64,000 nt of DNA, taken from Fidelibacterota bacterium. GTDB lineage: Bacteria; Fidelibacterota; UBA2242; JAFGTP01. The notes beneath the pieces were generated by a model that did no database searches, was not told the DNA's origin, and saw only the letters and a list, made by a program, of their open reading frames with translations. The stretch lies in NCBI GenBank assembly GCA_016934035.1, contig JAFGTP010000005.1:1-64000 (forward strand), in the 5' to 3' direction. Of this stretch, positions 10,801 through 17,513 are shown piece after piece; positions within the stretch are counted from its first letter, which is position 1; each line of letters begins with the position of its first letter. A program made the translations under genes and the position numbers.

Positions 10801-11396
10801 GAGTTTGTGGCATCCGATACAATCTGGCCAGTGAGAAAGGATTCAGTGGTTGGTATTTTGGAAGCAGTATCAAATTCAGTATCCTGAGGATTGGTAATGT
10901 TGAGTAAATTAAAGCCATGCAACGAGAAAATGATAAATGGGTTTTTGTCAATTTCATTGGTCATTATAAAAAAGAGTGCTGAAACATGTTTACAGGGGTG
11001 TGCATGTTTTGTGCAGCCACAGGTCATTTTGATTTCCTGAAAAGATTTGGGAAAGAGTGAAATCAATTCATCTTCCAATTCTTCCAGAAGTGTCGGAGGG
11101 AGTACTTTGGACTCTAGTTTTGAGATATAATAATGGTTGGACTCAATTGTTTTTTCGATTTGTGCCATGTCATATTCATCAAATTCAGAAAATTCTAAGC
11201 TAATGTGATAGGGAGTCATTCGGTTTTCATCCTGTACTTTTGCACGAATGATATTATTGTCAATCTCAATATCAGAAACAGCACCGGATTCAGCGTATTG
11301 AACTCCCTGGTCTAATTTATTTGCATAATCAATTTTTTTTAATGCATCCAACCAGGCTTTTCCCCACCAGGTTGTACCAAAAATCCTGGATGACAT
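7881..11396 (-). CDS. SNF2-family helicase with N-terminal SWIM zinc finger
   Basis: A 1171-aa bacterial Swi2/Snf2 ATPase. It starts with the typical FGTTWWGKAWLDAL segment. A SWIM zinc site follows as C126-x-C128-x6-C135-x-H137. A long helicase-associated middle region comes next, then the SNF2 ATPase lobe (motif I ADDMGLGKT near residue 733; motif II DETQ near 827) and the helicase C lobe (SLKAGGTGLNL, then QATDRAFRIGQ near 1108). The family translocates on duplex DNA and remodels protein-DNA complexes. Its bacterial role is largely undefined, with links to RapA-like transcription recycling and to defence islands. No defence genes are adjacent here, so a housekeeping role is plausible. Motif II is DETQ instead of the usual DEAQ/DEAH. 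The gene is flanked by tRNA-fMet and a 259-bp divergent intergenic region. Confidence 0.93.
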   Translation of the reverse strand: MSSRIFGTTWWGKAWLDALKKIDYANKLDQGVQYAESGAVSDIEIDNNIIRAKVQDENRMTPYHISLEFSEFDEYDMAQIEKTIESNHYYISKLESKVLPPTLLEELEDELISLFPKSFQEIKMTCGCTKHAHPCKHVSALFFIMTNEIDKNPFIIFSLHGFNLLNITNPQDTEFDTASKIPTTESFLTGQIVSDATNSAISIVNTKKLQDIDFSVIPDLNKKIDKLLTPFPLFYTEGDFKKKMIAQYDLLQKKVTGFIKKSEFTETPDTHYYSLKIKIINNSYDFEGRLFGYKDIKLFNLDEMEDFIDFLQNHTLNNISKHSLEIKYISQIYSFTLKLIQQCAYIPEIFSTSKDEFMVRWIPAIFDKKINEIVQVLCDNIPSDIVIYKNQQMSKKDQVFFLITFFISYFQKYFDLLPKRGSVQILSLFYNFDVFTQVKFEDQQIPNTIHLWLSRFYITTGDCIPVIKIDESSRHGDRVLFEILVSDKNDPADQLIPLRNFITRNHPEKNRILKDLSLLSAYLPQVNEFLQLKSGNSYITILSDEFVGVWFDALPILKTLGVQTILPKSLKKVFSPSLSLSFDVKQDVDYNAISFFNINSMLDFKWNIAIGTSFITPEEFRKLLDKYSGIVKLKDSYVYIDEKEAKKILKQMEKEPELTKNDLLKINLEKKFRGVPINATTEVHNLFDKMFTRYDPAIPSGLKARLRPYQVKGYKWLYNNMKSGLGSLMADDMGLGKTIQVITLILKLKEEKILPINKCLIIVPATLLSNWQHEFEKFAPDIRFLIYHGQRRKYDISEFDVVITTYSLARSENATFQKSRWILLITDETQNIKNPSSNQTWAIKSIKADTKIAMTGTPVENRLMDYWSILDFIMKKFVGSQATFRENFATPIERFRNQVKLEDFRKITAPFILRREKTDKSIINDLPDKIEIEKYNQLTPEQTALYQEVINSAEDQLLEAKGIARKGIIFKLFTNLKQICNHPSHYLGKKFGKIEHSGKSALLMELLQQILSMDEKVLIFTQYTKMGAILSTMVEEKFNMEPLFLHGGLTRKKRDNIIEVFQQDNSQQILILSLKAGGTGLNLTAANNVIHYDLWWNPAVENQATDRAFRIGQKNNVTIYRMITKGTFEEKINDMLQKKKELADLTINVGEKWITEMSNDELKQLVSISNQ

Positions 11397-11655
11397 CCAA
11401 TTTCCTTCTATCTTTGTCTAAATAAATGTTTAATAACAGTTAACAGTTTTATCGATACATAAAGATACTATTTTGAAATTTATAACTATTTCAAATATAA
11501 AAAAATATTTAATGCCTGGATGTTTAACGTTGCCTGTAAGTAATTGAATTAATGGGAATTATTGAAAATTTGTCCTGAAATGATGCAAATCACTTTTATT
11601 AGAAGATTCAACGGTTAAATTTATTTGAAATCAAATTTTAAAAGGAGTGTAAAGA

Positions 11656-12096
11656 ATGAAAAGAATGAAAATGTTTGTTACAATTATGTTGGCAGTATAT
11701 ATGGTCTCCTGTGAAGGTGACTCATCAATTTTATCCGTTGACAATGACAACATTATTGATATTGAAATTGAAGATACAAATTCGCCAAGAGTGATCAAGG
11801 AAAATGGAAGCTTTTCTTTTGGCCTGAGGGGTAAAGATTACTCAGGAACGACTAGCGAGCCGGTCCATTTTGACACAGAGCAGATTGTATTGGCAATCAA
11901 TCTTGAAAACCACCAGTCCGGACGCTGTGTCATGACAATCAAAAGCAATTATAATCAGGTCTTATTCACGAAGGAAATAACCAATAATATCATTTACAGT
12001 GAAGCATTGGATCTTGATGATTATCCGGAACAAATAACCTTCAATTTCTTTGATTTTACCGGGACCATAAAAGCAGCAGTTGCAGAAGAGGATTAA
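11656..12096 (+). CDS. Small lipoprotein of unknown function
   Basis: A 146-aa protein with a lipoprotein signal peptide: a basic MKRMK start, a hydrophobic core and a lipobox ending MVSC, giving lipidated C19. The mature part is acidic and predicted beta-rich, without any family motif I recognise. AAGGAG lies about 11 nt before the ATG. It is monocistronic, and its stop is 14 nt from the end of the convergent isochorismatase-like gene with no clear terminator between them. It probably sits in the outer or inner membrane facing the periplasm. Confidence 0.75.
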   Translation: MKRMKMFVTIMLAVYMVSCEGDSSILSVDNDNIIDIEIEDTNSPRVIKENGSFSFGLRGKDYSGTTSEPVHFDTEQIVLAINLENHQSGRCVMTIKSNYNQVLFTKEITNNIIYSEALDLDDYPEQITFNFFDFTGTIKAAVAEED

Positions 12097-12109
12097 AAAT
12101 ATTGGAAAA

Positions 12110-12658
12110 TTATTTAACAATTTGGGAAATTGTTTTGAATTCCTGTGAACCAGCGATCTTTAATAACTCAAATAATAGCATTTCAGATGTTGTAAGGGCT
12201 ATATTATATTCATTTTGCAATTTGGATATCGCCAATTCTTTATTTTTTGGATCTCTGCTGCCAATGCAATCTGTGATTAAATGAACATCAAATCCATTAT
12301 TATCCAACTCCCGGCAGGTCTGATAAACACATATATGGGCTTCAATACCGGCCACTAAAATTTGGTTTCTGCCAAAGCCAGTCAGTTGATGTTGAAATTT
12401 TTCTTCACCAAAACACGAAAAGGTGATTTTTTCAATGGGTTCATAAACTTTCAATAGACCAGATAATTCCGGTAACGTCACTCCAAGACCTTTTGAGTAT
12501 TGTTCCGTGACGATTATGGGAACATTTAATGTCTGAATCCCTAATAAAAGTTTCTTTAAATTATTCCGTAAAATTTCTTTATCATGTATAGCCGGAAATA
12601 TATTTTCCTGAACATCAACCAGCACGAAAACACAATTATTCCGATTTAAAAATTCCAT
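12110..12658 (-). CDS. Isochorismatase-family cysteine hydrolase
   Basis: A 182-aa single-domain hydrolase of the isochorismatase/nicotinamidase (YcaC-like) superfamily. The catalytic triad is visible: D15 in FVLVDVQ, K77 in IEKITFS and nucleophile C110 in GIEAHICV. The HICVYQTCREL helix and the ITDCIGSR strand after it are typical of the small uncharacterised members that act on amide or vinyl-ether bonds. Nicotinamidases carry a metal site (D-x-H) that is not apparent here, so the substrate remains open. It is divergent from the transporter at 12770, with a 111-bp shared upstream region. Confidence 0.85.
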   Translation of the reverse strand: MEFLNRNNCVFVLVDVQENIFPAIHDKEILRNNLKKLLLGIQTLNVPIIVTEQYSKGLGVTLPELSGLLKVYEPIEKITFSCFGEEKFQHQLTGFGRNQILVAGIEAHICVYQTCRELDNNGFDVHLITDCIGSRDPKNKELAISKLQNEYNIALTTSEMLLFELLKIAGSQEFKTISQIVK

Positions 12659-12769
12659 GATAGCTCCTGATCATTATTAACTAAAAATTAGTGAACCAGT
12701 CGGGCAATTCCTAGGTTTCATTTTTATCGATTATTTTGTATCTTATTCAAATTTACTATGAGGAAAAAC

Positions 12770-14329
12770 ATGTCGAAATCAACACATAATCGAATCTTGG
12801 TAGAAATTGTAATTGGAATATTGTTGGGGCTCATTCTGGGAGGATTCTTGCCCGGTTTTGCAATTAAATTATCGATTTTTGGGGATATATTTATAAATGC
12901 GCTGATGATGATTGTCGTTCCGATCGTCATGTTCTCAATTATCAATGGAATCACCAATATTGGTAATTTCAAGGCCCTGGGCAGCCTGGGGAAAAATACA
13001 ATGGTTTATTATCTCGCAACCACAGCCATAGCTGTTTCCATTGGGCTCTTTCTGGTTAATATTATACAACCCGGAAAAAACCTGACAACTGGTGAAATTC
13101 ATGAAAAATATCAATATTCCACATTGGATGATTCAAATCACTTTATACAATTAGATCAGCCACTAATCAAAAATGATTATGACAATAAATATAAAATCAG
13201 GTTGATGGATCAGGATATTTACGGTGTCATTGACCGAGTTGATGAGGACAAAATTTATATTGCTTACTGGTTACCAGCAGATTTAGAAGGTGTTGTCTTT
13301 ATTCATGAAAACAAGGACGAGAAACATCCCTTTAAAATTGTCAATAAACGGCTGGTTTCTGCTGAACCAGCAATCCAAACAGAGGGCACAGGTGTTGAAA
13401 TTTTGCTCTCTTACAAAAGTAGCATTGCTGATGACCAGAATGATGTTTTGTCGACATTAAAAACAGTTGTCGTCGGTAACCGGCTTACTCAACAGGAAGG
13501 AATGGTTCCACGAAATTTATTTAATGCAATGGTCAGAATGGATATATTACCCCTCATCATTTTTTCCATTTTGTTTGGCAGTGTTTTAGCATCCATGGGG
13601 AATCGGGCGAAATCCCTGGTCGAACTGTTCAGTGGTTTTAATGATGCTTTTATGGTGATGACGGGTTGGATACTGGAAATTGCACCGCTGGGAATTTTCG
13701 GTCTAATTAGTTCTAAAATAGGAATAGAAGGTGGCTTTAAGGGTTTTATCCCCGAACTCTTCGCTGTGGGAAAATACAGTTTTACGGTAATAGCCGGATT
13801 ATTCATTCACGGTACTATTGTTTTGCCAATAGTCCTTTATCTTTTTGGGAAAAGTAAACCTTGGCAATATTTAAAAGGTGTTGCGACGCCGTTGTTAAAT
13901 GCATTCTCTTCAGCATCTAGTTCGGCATCTTTGCCATTAACTATAAACGCTGTGGAAAACAATAATCATATCTCTTCGAAAACCGCTGGTTTTGTCCTGC
14001 CTCTTGGTGCGACTATCAATATGGATGGTACAGCATTGTATGAAGCTGTCGCAGCTTTGTTCATTGCACAAATTTATGGTATTGATCTTGGTTTTACGCA
14101 CCAACTGGTTATTTTTCTGACAGCGACATTAGCCGCTATTGGTGCCGCCGGAATCCCTCAGGCGGGTTTGGTCACAATGGTGATTGTATTGAAAGCCGTC
14201 AATTTGCCTGTTGAGGGCATCGGAATCATTCTTACTGTCGATTGGCTTCTTGACCGTTTCCGTACCGTGGTAAATGTATGGGGGGATTGTGTCGGCTGTG
14301 CTGTTGTAGAACAAATTGAAAACAAATAA
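12770..14329 (+). CDS. Dicarboxylate/amino acid:cation symporter (DAACS) with large extracytoplasmic insertion
   Basis: A 519-aa sodium- or proton-coupled transporter of the glutamate/aspartate (GltP/GltPh) family. Hallmarks are the serine-rich HP1 hairpin (FSSASSSASLPLT), the TM7 motif INMDGTALYE and the TM8 string D-x3-D-x2-R-x3-N, whose Arg matches the acidic-substrate arginine of GltPh. The start is placed at ATG 12770, because GAGGA (12760-12764) lies inside the codons that would follow an ATG at 12758 and is spaced correctly for 12770. Residues about 103-245, between TM3 and TM4, form a polar, charged region some 100 residues longer than the loop found in usual 410-440 aa members. It probably transports glutamate, aspartate or C4-dicarboxylates. 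The gene ends at its own terminator. Confidence 0.9.
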   Translation: MSKSTHNRILVEIVIGILLGLILGGFLPGFAIKLSIFGDIFINALMMIVVPIVMFSIINGITNIGNFKALGSLGKNTMVYYLATTAIAVSIGLFLVNIIQPGKNLTTGEIHEKYQYSTLDDSNHFIQLDQPLIKNDYDNKYKIRLMDQDIYGVIDRVDEDKIYIAYWLPADLEGVVFIHENKDEKHPFKIVNKRLVSAEPAIQTEGTGVEILLSYKSSIADDQNDVLSTLKTVVVGNRLTQQEGMVPRNLFNAMVRMDILPLIIFSILFGSVLASMGNRAKSLVELFSGFNDAFMVMTGWILEIAPLGIFGLISSKIGIEGGFKGFIPELFAVGKYSFTVIAGLFIHGTIVLPIVLYLFGKSKPWQYLKGVATPLLNAFSSASSSASLPLTINAVENNNHISSKTAGFVLPLGATINMDGTALYEAVAALFIAQIYGIDLGFTHQLVIFLTATLAAIGAAGIPQAGLVTMVIVLKAVNLPVEGIGIILTVDWLLDRFRTVVNVWGDCVGCAVVEQIENK

Positions 14330-14330
14330 T

Positions 14331-14356
14331 AAGAAGATGTTGAAATCATCTTCTTT
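14331..14356 (+). terminator. Terminator after the DAACS transporter
   Basis: A 9-bp stem AAGAAGATG / CATCTTCTT with a 7-nt loop, followed by a short T-rich tail and starting 2 nt after the transporter stop. It may also serve the convergent gene ending at 14377. Confidence 0.75.
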
Positions 14357-14376
14357 TATCTAAAAAAAAGTGGATA

Positions 14377-14943
14377 TCAAAACCAGAAAAGGTCATCTAA
14401 TTCTTCCACTCTTGCCCGAAGTTCATCCTCTAAATCTTCAAGACTTTCGGCTTTTTCCTCTAATTTTTCACCCTGTTCTTCGAGTTCCTCACCTTTTTGT
14501 TCCAATTCTTCACCGGCTTCTTCCATTCTGTCTTCAAACTCTTCCTCGTTCCCAAAAAGGAGTAATGGCAAGCTGATAACAGCTGTCAATCCAAGTTTTG
14601 CTCCTGATAGCCCGATTTTAGCACCTTCAATGCCAATTAGCAAAGCTTCTTCTCGAATATCATAAATTTCCTGATAATATATCTTCAGTAATTTGCTTGT
14701 ATTTTTATCAACCCTGATTTTTTTATGATTAATGTATAATTCATATTCGGCAGTAATCAAAATTTCATCGCTGTACTTATCATTTTTGTCATAAATAAAT
14801 AAATCAGCATCTTCGTATTTGAATTTTTTTTCCCTGATGTTAAAAGCAATGTCGTTAAAATCACCCAGTAATGATTCTTCATGGGCAAACAACTGTGGCA
14901 AAGATAAGGATAATAAAACAGCCAACAAGATAAATTTTTTCAT
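14377..14943 (-). CDS. Exported protein with hydrophobic segment and acidic C-terminal coiled coil
   Basis: A 188-aa protein that I do not recognise. A signal peptide (MKKFILLAVLLSLSLPQLFA, cleavage after residue 20) precedes a soluble beta-rich half. Then comes a glycine-rich, weakly hydrophobic stretch (about residues 100-130, IGLSGAKLGLTAVISLPLLL) and a strongly charged heptad-like C-terminus rich in E, L and K that ends in FWF. The layout suggests an envelope protein that oligomerises through the C-terminal helix. GGAG lies before the start. The next minus-strand gene upstream ends 190 bp away, so it is probably monocistronic. Confidence 0.7.
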   Translation of the reverse strand: MKKFILLAVLLSLSLPQLFAHEESLLGDFNDIAFNIREKKFKYEDADLFIYDKNDKYSDEILITAEYELYINHKKIRVDKNTSKLLKIYYQEIYDIREEALLIGIEGAKIGLSGAKLGLTAVISLPLLLFGNEEEFEDRMEEAGEELEQKGEELEEQGEKLEEKAESLEDLEDELRARVEELDDLFWF

Positions 14944-15133
14944 TTTTTACTCCTTATAATTTTTAATCTCATCCAAGAGACTGCTTTGGGGTGAAAAAGT
15001 TGTCATGAATAGAAAAAAAAGCCTGAAATCAAGAATTTTAGTGAACAATCATCCCAAATCTCCAATTGAACAATAAAGAAAATTCCCAGAATAAGTTTGT
15101 ATGAGAAATGGTTCCAATAGGTGAATTTTCGTT

Positions 15134-15856
15134 TTAATGAATTTTAATTTTATTCAAATAAAGAAAAATTTTGTTTACGATGAAGAAAAATCCGATGGCA
15201 ACTCCGGACATAATAAAAATAGTCCAGATTTTTGGAAAATTTTCAATAGGAGAGTCATAAGCATTGTATAAATACATAAAGTTACTGCCAAAAATAATGT
15301 TCAAAGGCAATGCAACGCAGAATGCCATCAGCGCCAGGTATCTGACAGCCAGTTTGAAATCATCGCAACGAATCTCAAGTTGGTTCACAAAAAATAAATA
15401 GATAAAGATCGAAAAACTAAAAATATGTACAAGATAAAAATGCCAGTAACGAAATCGGTCCAAGGAATAATCCACACTGCCTGCGATGATTGTGATGGGT
15501 GTGCCTGTCATCGCCAAAAATAATCCGATGGCAAAAATTTTCCTGTTCAATGTCAGGGCTGAATAAACGGAAAACCAAAGCGCCATTGCACAGACATGAA
15601 GGGGAATCATGGTTTCTTTGAACAGAAAATCCATCATATCAAAATTAGTCCTGATCAATTGCCAGACATAAAAAATAATTTCCAAAGTGGCCGCAAAAAG
15701 GGCCAGGCTATAGCGCAGAACATTTTCACGTTTACTTAAACGAATCAGTGTGTTGTATTTTATAATCAGGAAGACTATAACCGACCAGACAACATAAGGC
15801 AGGATAATCGAGACCAGGTTGTCTTCAATTCCTCTCTGAAAACTAAAAAAAACCAT
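15134..15856 (-). CDS. YwaF/TIGR02206-like integral membrane protein
   Basis: A 240-aa protein with about seven transmembrane helices. The conserved segments IPLHVCAMALW, SVDYSLDRFRYWHFYLVH and NIIFGSNFMYL match the layout of the YwaF/TIGR02206 family of uncharacterised membrane proteins. The ATG at 15856 is preferred over the in-frame ATG at 15871: the sequence ATGAGGA at 15871 supplies a GAGGA Shine-Dalgarno 8 nt before 15856. Function is unknown. It lies downstream of malic enzyme, separated from it by a terminator, so it needs its own promoter between 15857 and 15915. Confidence 0.65.
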   Translation of the reverse strand: MVFFSFQRGIEDNLVSIILPYVVWSVIVFLIIKYNTLIRLSKRENVLRYSLALFAATLEIIFYVWQLIRTNFDMMDFLFKETMIPLHVCAMALWFSVYSALTLNRKIFAIGLFLAMTGTPITIIAGSVDYSLDRFRYWHFYLVHIFSFSIFIYLFFVNQLEIRCDDFKLAVRYLALMAFCVALPLNIIFGSNFMYLYNAYDSPIENFPKIWTIFIMSGVAIGFFFIVNKIFLYLNKIKIH

Positions 15857-15915
15857 AAAAATGATCCTCATATGTAATTACTGGAATTTTAAAAAAGTCT
15901 GATTTAATAGAGAAG

Positions 15916-15946
15916 AAAAAAAGCACCTGTTAAAAAGGGTGCTTTT
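15916..15946 (-). terminator. Terminator after malic enzyme
   Basis: A 9-bp stem AAAAGCACC / GGTGCTTTT with a 10-nt loop, extended by an A-run that becomes a T-tail on the minus strand. It lies 19 nt beyond the stop of the malic enzyme gene. Confidence 0.85.
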
Positions 15947-15964
15947 AAAAAAATTATGTATGAA

Positions 15965-17419
15965 TTATTTTACAGCTTCTATGGCTTGTTTCAAGGCCTT
16001 GTTTAATATCTCCTGGTTTGGCTTGTTTATAAAACCTTCATGCTGCATTTTTTCTGTCAGTTTTCTGGAATATTCTATGTCGCGTTTTGCAATTGCGTAG
16101 ACTTCATCTCTGCTCAGAATGATTCTGGCAACACCATCCTTAATGGCTTGCATAGCAACATCGGCGGCTTCTTCAGGGAAGATATCAAATTCATCCATTG
16201 CGGGAATGATGTAATCCTGTGTAAGACCTTTTTTTTCAGCATAATTGGCCAGTGATTCGGCTGCCCGAATAGCCATGTTATCAGTAATTTTACGAGCTCG
16301 GACAATCAGAGCACCTTTTAAAATTCCGGGAAATCCCAGTGAATTGTTGGCTTGGTTTGGAAAATCTCCCCGTCCCGTAGCTGTGATAAAAGCACCGGCT
16401 TTTTTAGCTGCGTAGGGATAAATTTCCGGAATTGGATTGGCACAGGTAAATACAATGGGTTTTTTATCCATCAATTGGATCCACTCAGGTTTGATGGTAT
16501 GCGGGCCGGGAGCTGAAAGGGCAATTAAAACGTTTGCCCTGGTAAAAGCATCTTCAATATCAGTTACCATTTCTGGATTTGTATTTTGACACAGGTCCCA
16601 TTGGAGGTAGAACCGGGGATCATTTTCATAATCCTGACGTTCTCTGTGAAGGGCCCCTTTATTATCAAATAAAATAATATTTTTGGGGTCTGCCCCATAT
16701 TGAATTAAAAACCTTGCCATGGTGGAATTTGCTGCACCAGCACCAAAAAGGATTATTTTTGCATCGTAAATTTTCAATTCTGCCAGTTTTAAAGCATTGA
16801 TGAGCCCGGCAAGAATAACACAGGCAGTTCCCTGGGCGTCATCATGCCAGACGGGAATATCGCATTCGTTACGCAGTGTGTCTAAAACTTTGTAGCAATT
16901 GGGTTGCGATATGTCTTCCAGGTTGATAGCGCCGAAACTATGCTGGCATTGTTTGACAAATTGGATAATTTGATCAGGATCGTTTTCACCCAGGCTGTTT
17001 TTACTGTCGATGCAAAGGGGAAATGCGTCAATACCACCCAGGTATTTCATCAAAAAGGCTTTGCCCTCCATCACTCCAAGTCCACCGGGAGGAGTTACAT
17101 CACCATCGCCCAGCACCCGTGTGGAATCACTGACTACACCGACAGTATTACCCCGATTGGATAGTTCAAAGGAGAACTCATTGTTGTCTCTGATGGATGT
17201 GGAAATTTTGGAAACGCCGGGTGTGTACCAGACATTGAACCAATTGAAACCATAAATGCCGGCTTTGGGGGCCGTTTGAATTTTTCCGCCGTAAAATTTA
17301 TGGGCCTGTTGTGCAAGGTTTTTCAAAAAAAGGGTTTTTGCACTGGCTATTTGCTCTTCACTAAAATTGTCCGGAAATACTTCATCCAGGTTGCGCAAGT
17401 CTAAGTTGATTTCTTTCAT
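15965..17419 (-). CDS. NAD(P)-dependent malic enzyme (malate dehydrogenase, decarboxylating)
   Basis: A 484-aa cytosolic enzyme that converts malate plus NAD(P)+ to pyruvate, CO2 and NAD(P)H. Family signatures in order: WYTPGVS; STRVLGDGDVTPPGGLGVME with YLGGIDAFPLCID; the metal-binding NLEDISQPNCYKVLD; the signature PVWHDDAQGTACV; and the dinucleotide-binding loop LFGAGAANSTMARFL. Later parts read TGRGDFPNQANNSLGFPG and AADVAMQAI. It is the short bacterial form without the C-terminal phosphotransacetylase domain of MaeB. Coenzyme preference cannot be read reliably. It is monocistronic, with a terminator behind it and 94 bp separating it from the DUF5916 gene upstream. It could connect C4-acid metabolism to pyruvate, in keeping with the dicarboxylate-type transporter 1.6 kb away. 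Confidence 0.93.
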   Translation of the reverse strand: MKEINLDLRNLDEVFPDNFSEEQIASAKTLFLKNLAQQAHKFYGGKIQTAPKAGIYGFNWFNVWYTPGVSKISTSIRDNNEFSFELSNRGNTVGVVSDSTRVLGDGDVTPPGGLGVMEGKAFLMKYLGGIDAFPLCIDSKNSLGENDPDQIIQFVKQCQHSFGAINLEDISQPNCYKVLDTLRNECDIPVWHDDAQGTACVILAGLINALKLAELKIYDAKIILFGAGAANSTMARFLIQYGADPKNIILFDNKGALHRERQDYENDPRFYLQWDLCQNTNPEMVTDIEDAFTRANVLIALSAPGPHTIKPEWIQLMDKKPIVFTCANPIPEIYPYAAKKAGAFITATGRGDFPNQANNSLGFPGILKGALIVRARKITDNMAIRAAESLANYAEKKGLTQDYIIPAMDEFDIFPEEAADVAMQAIKDGVARIILSRDEVYAIAKRDIEYSRKLTEKMQHEGFINKPNQEILNKALKQAIEAVK

Positions 17420-17513
17420 TGTCTTTCCTGTTTATCAGTAGGTTAAAATAACCTGAAAAATAGAAAAAAAAACTGCTGAATGACAGAAAAAAAATTGAAT
17501 TCCTGCCAGAATT

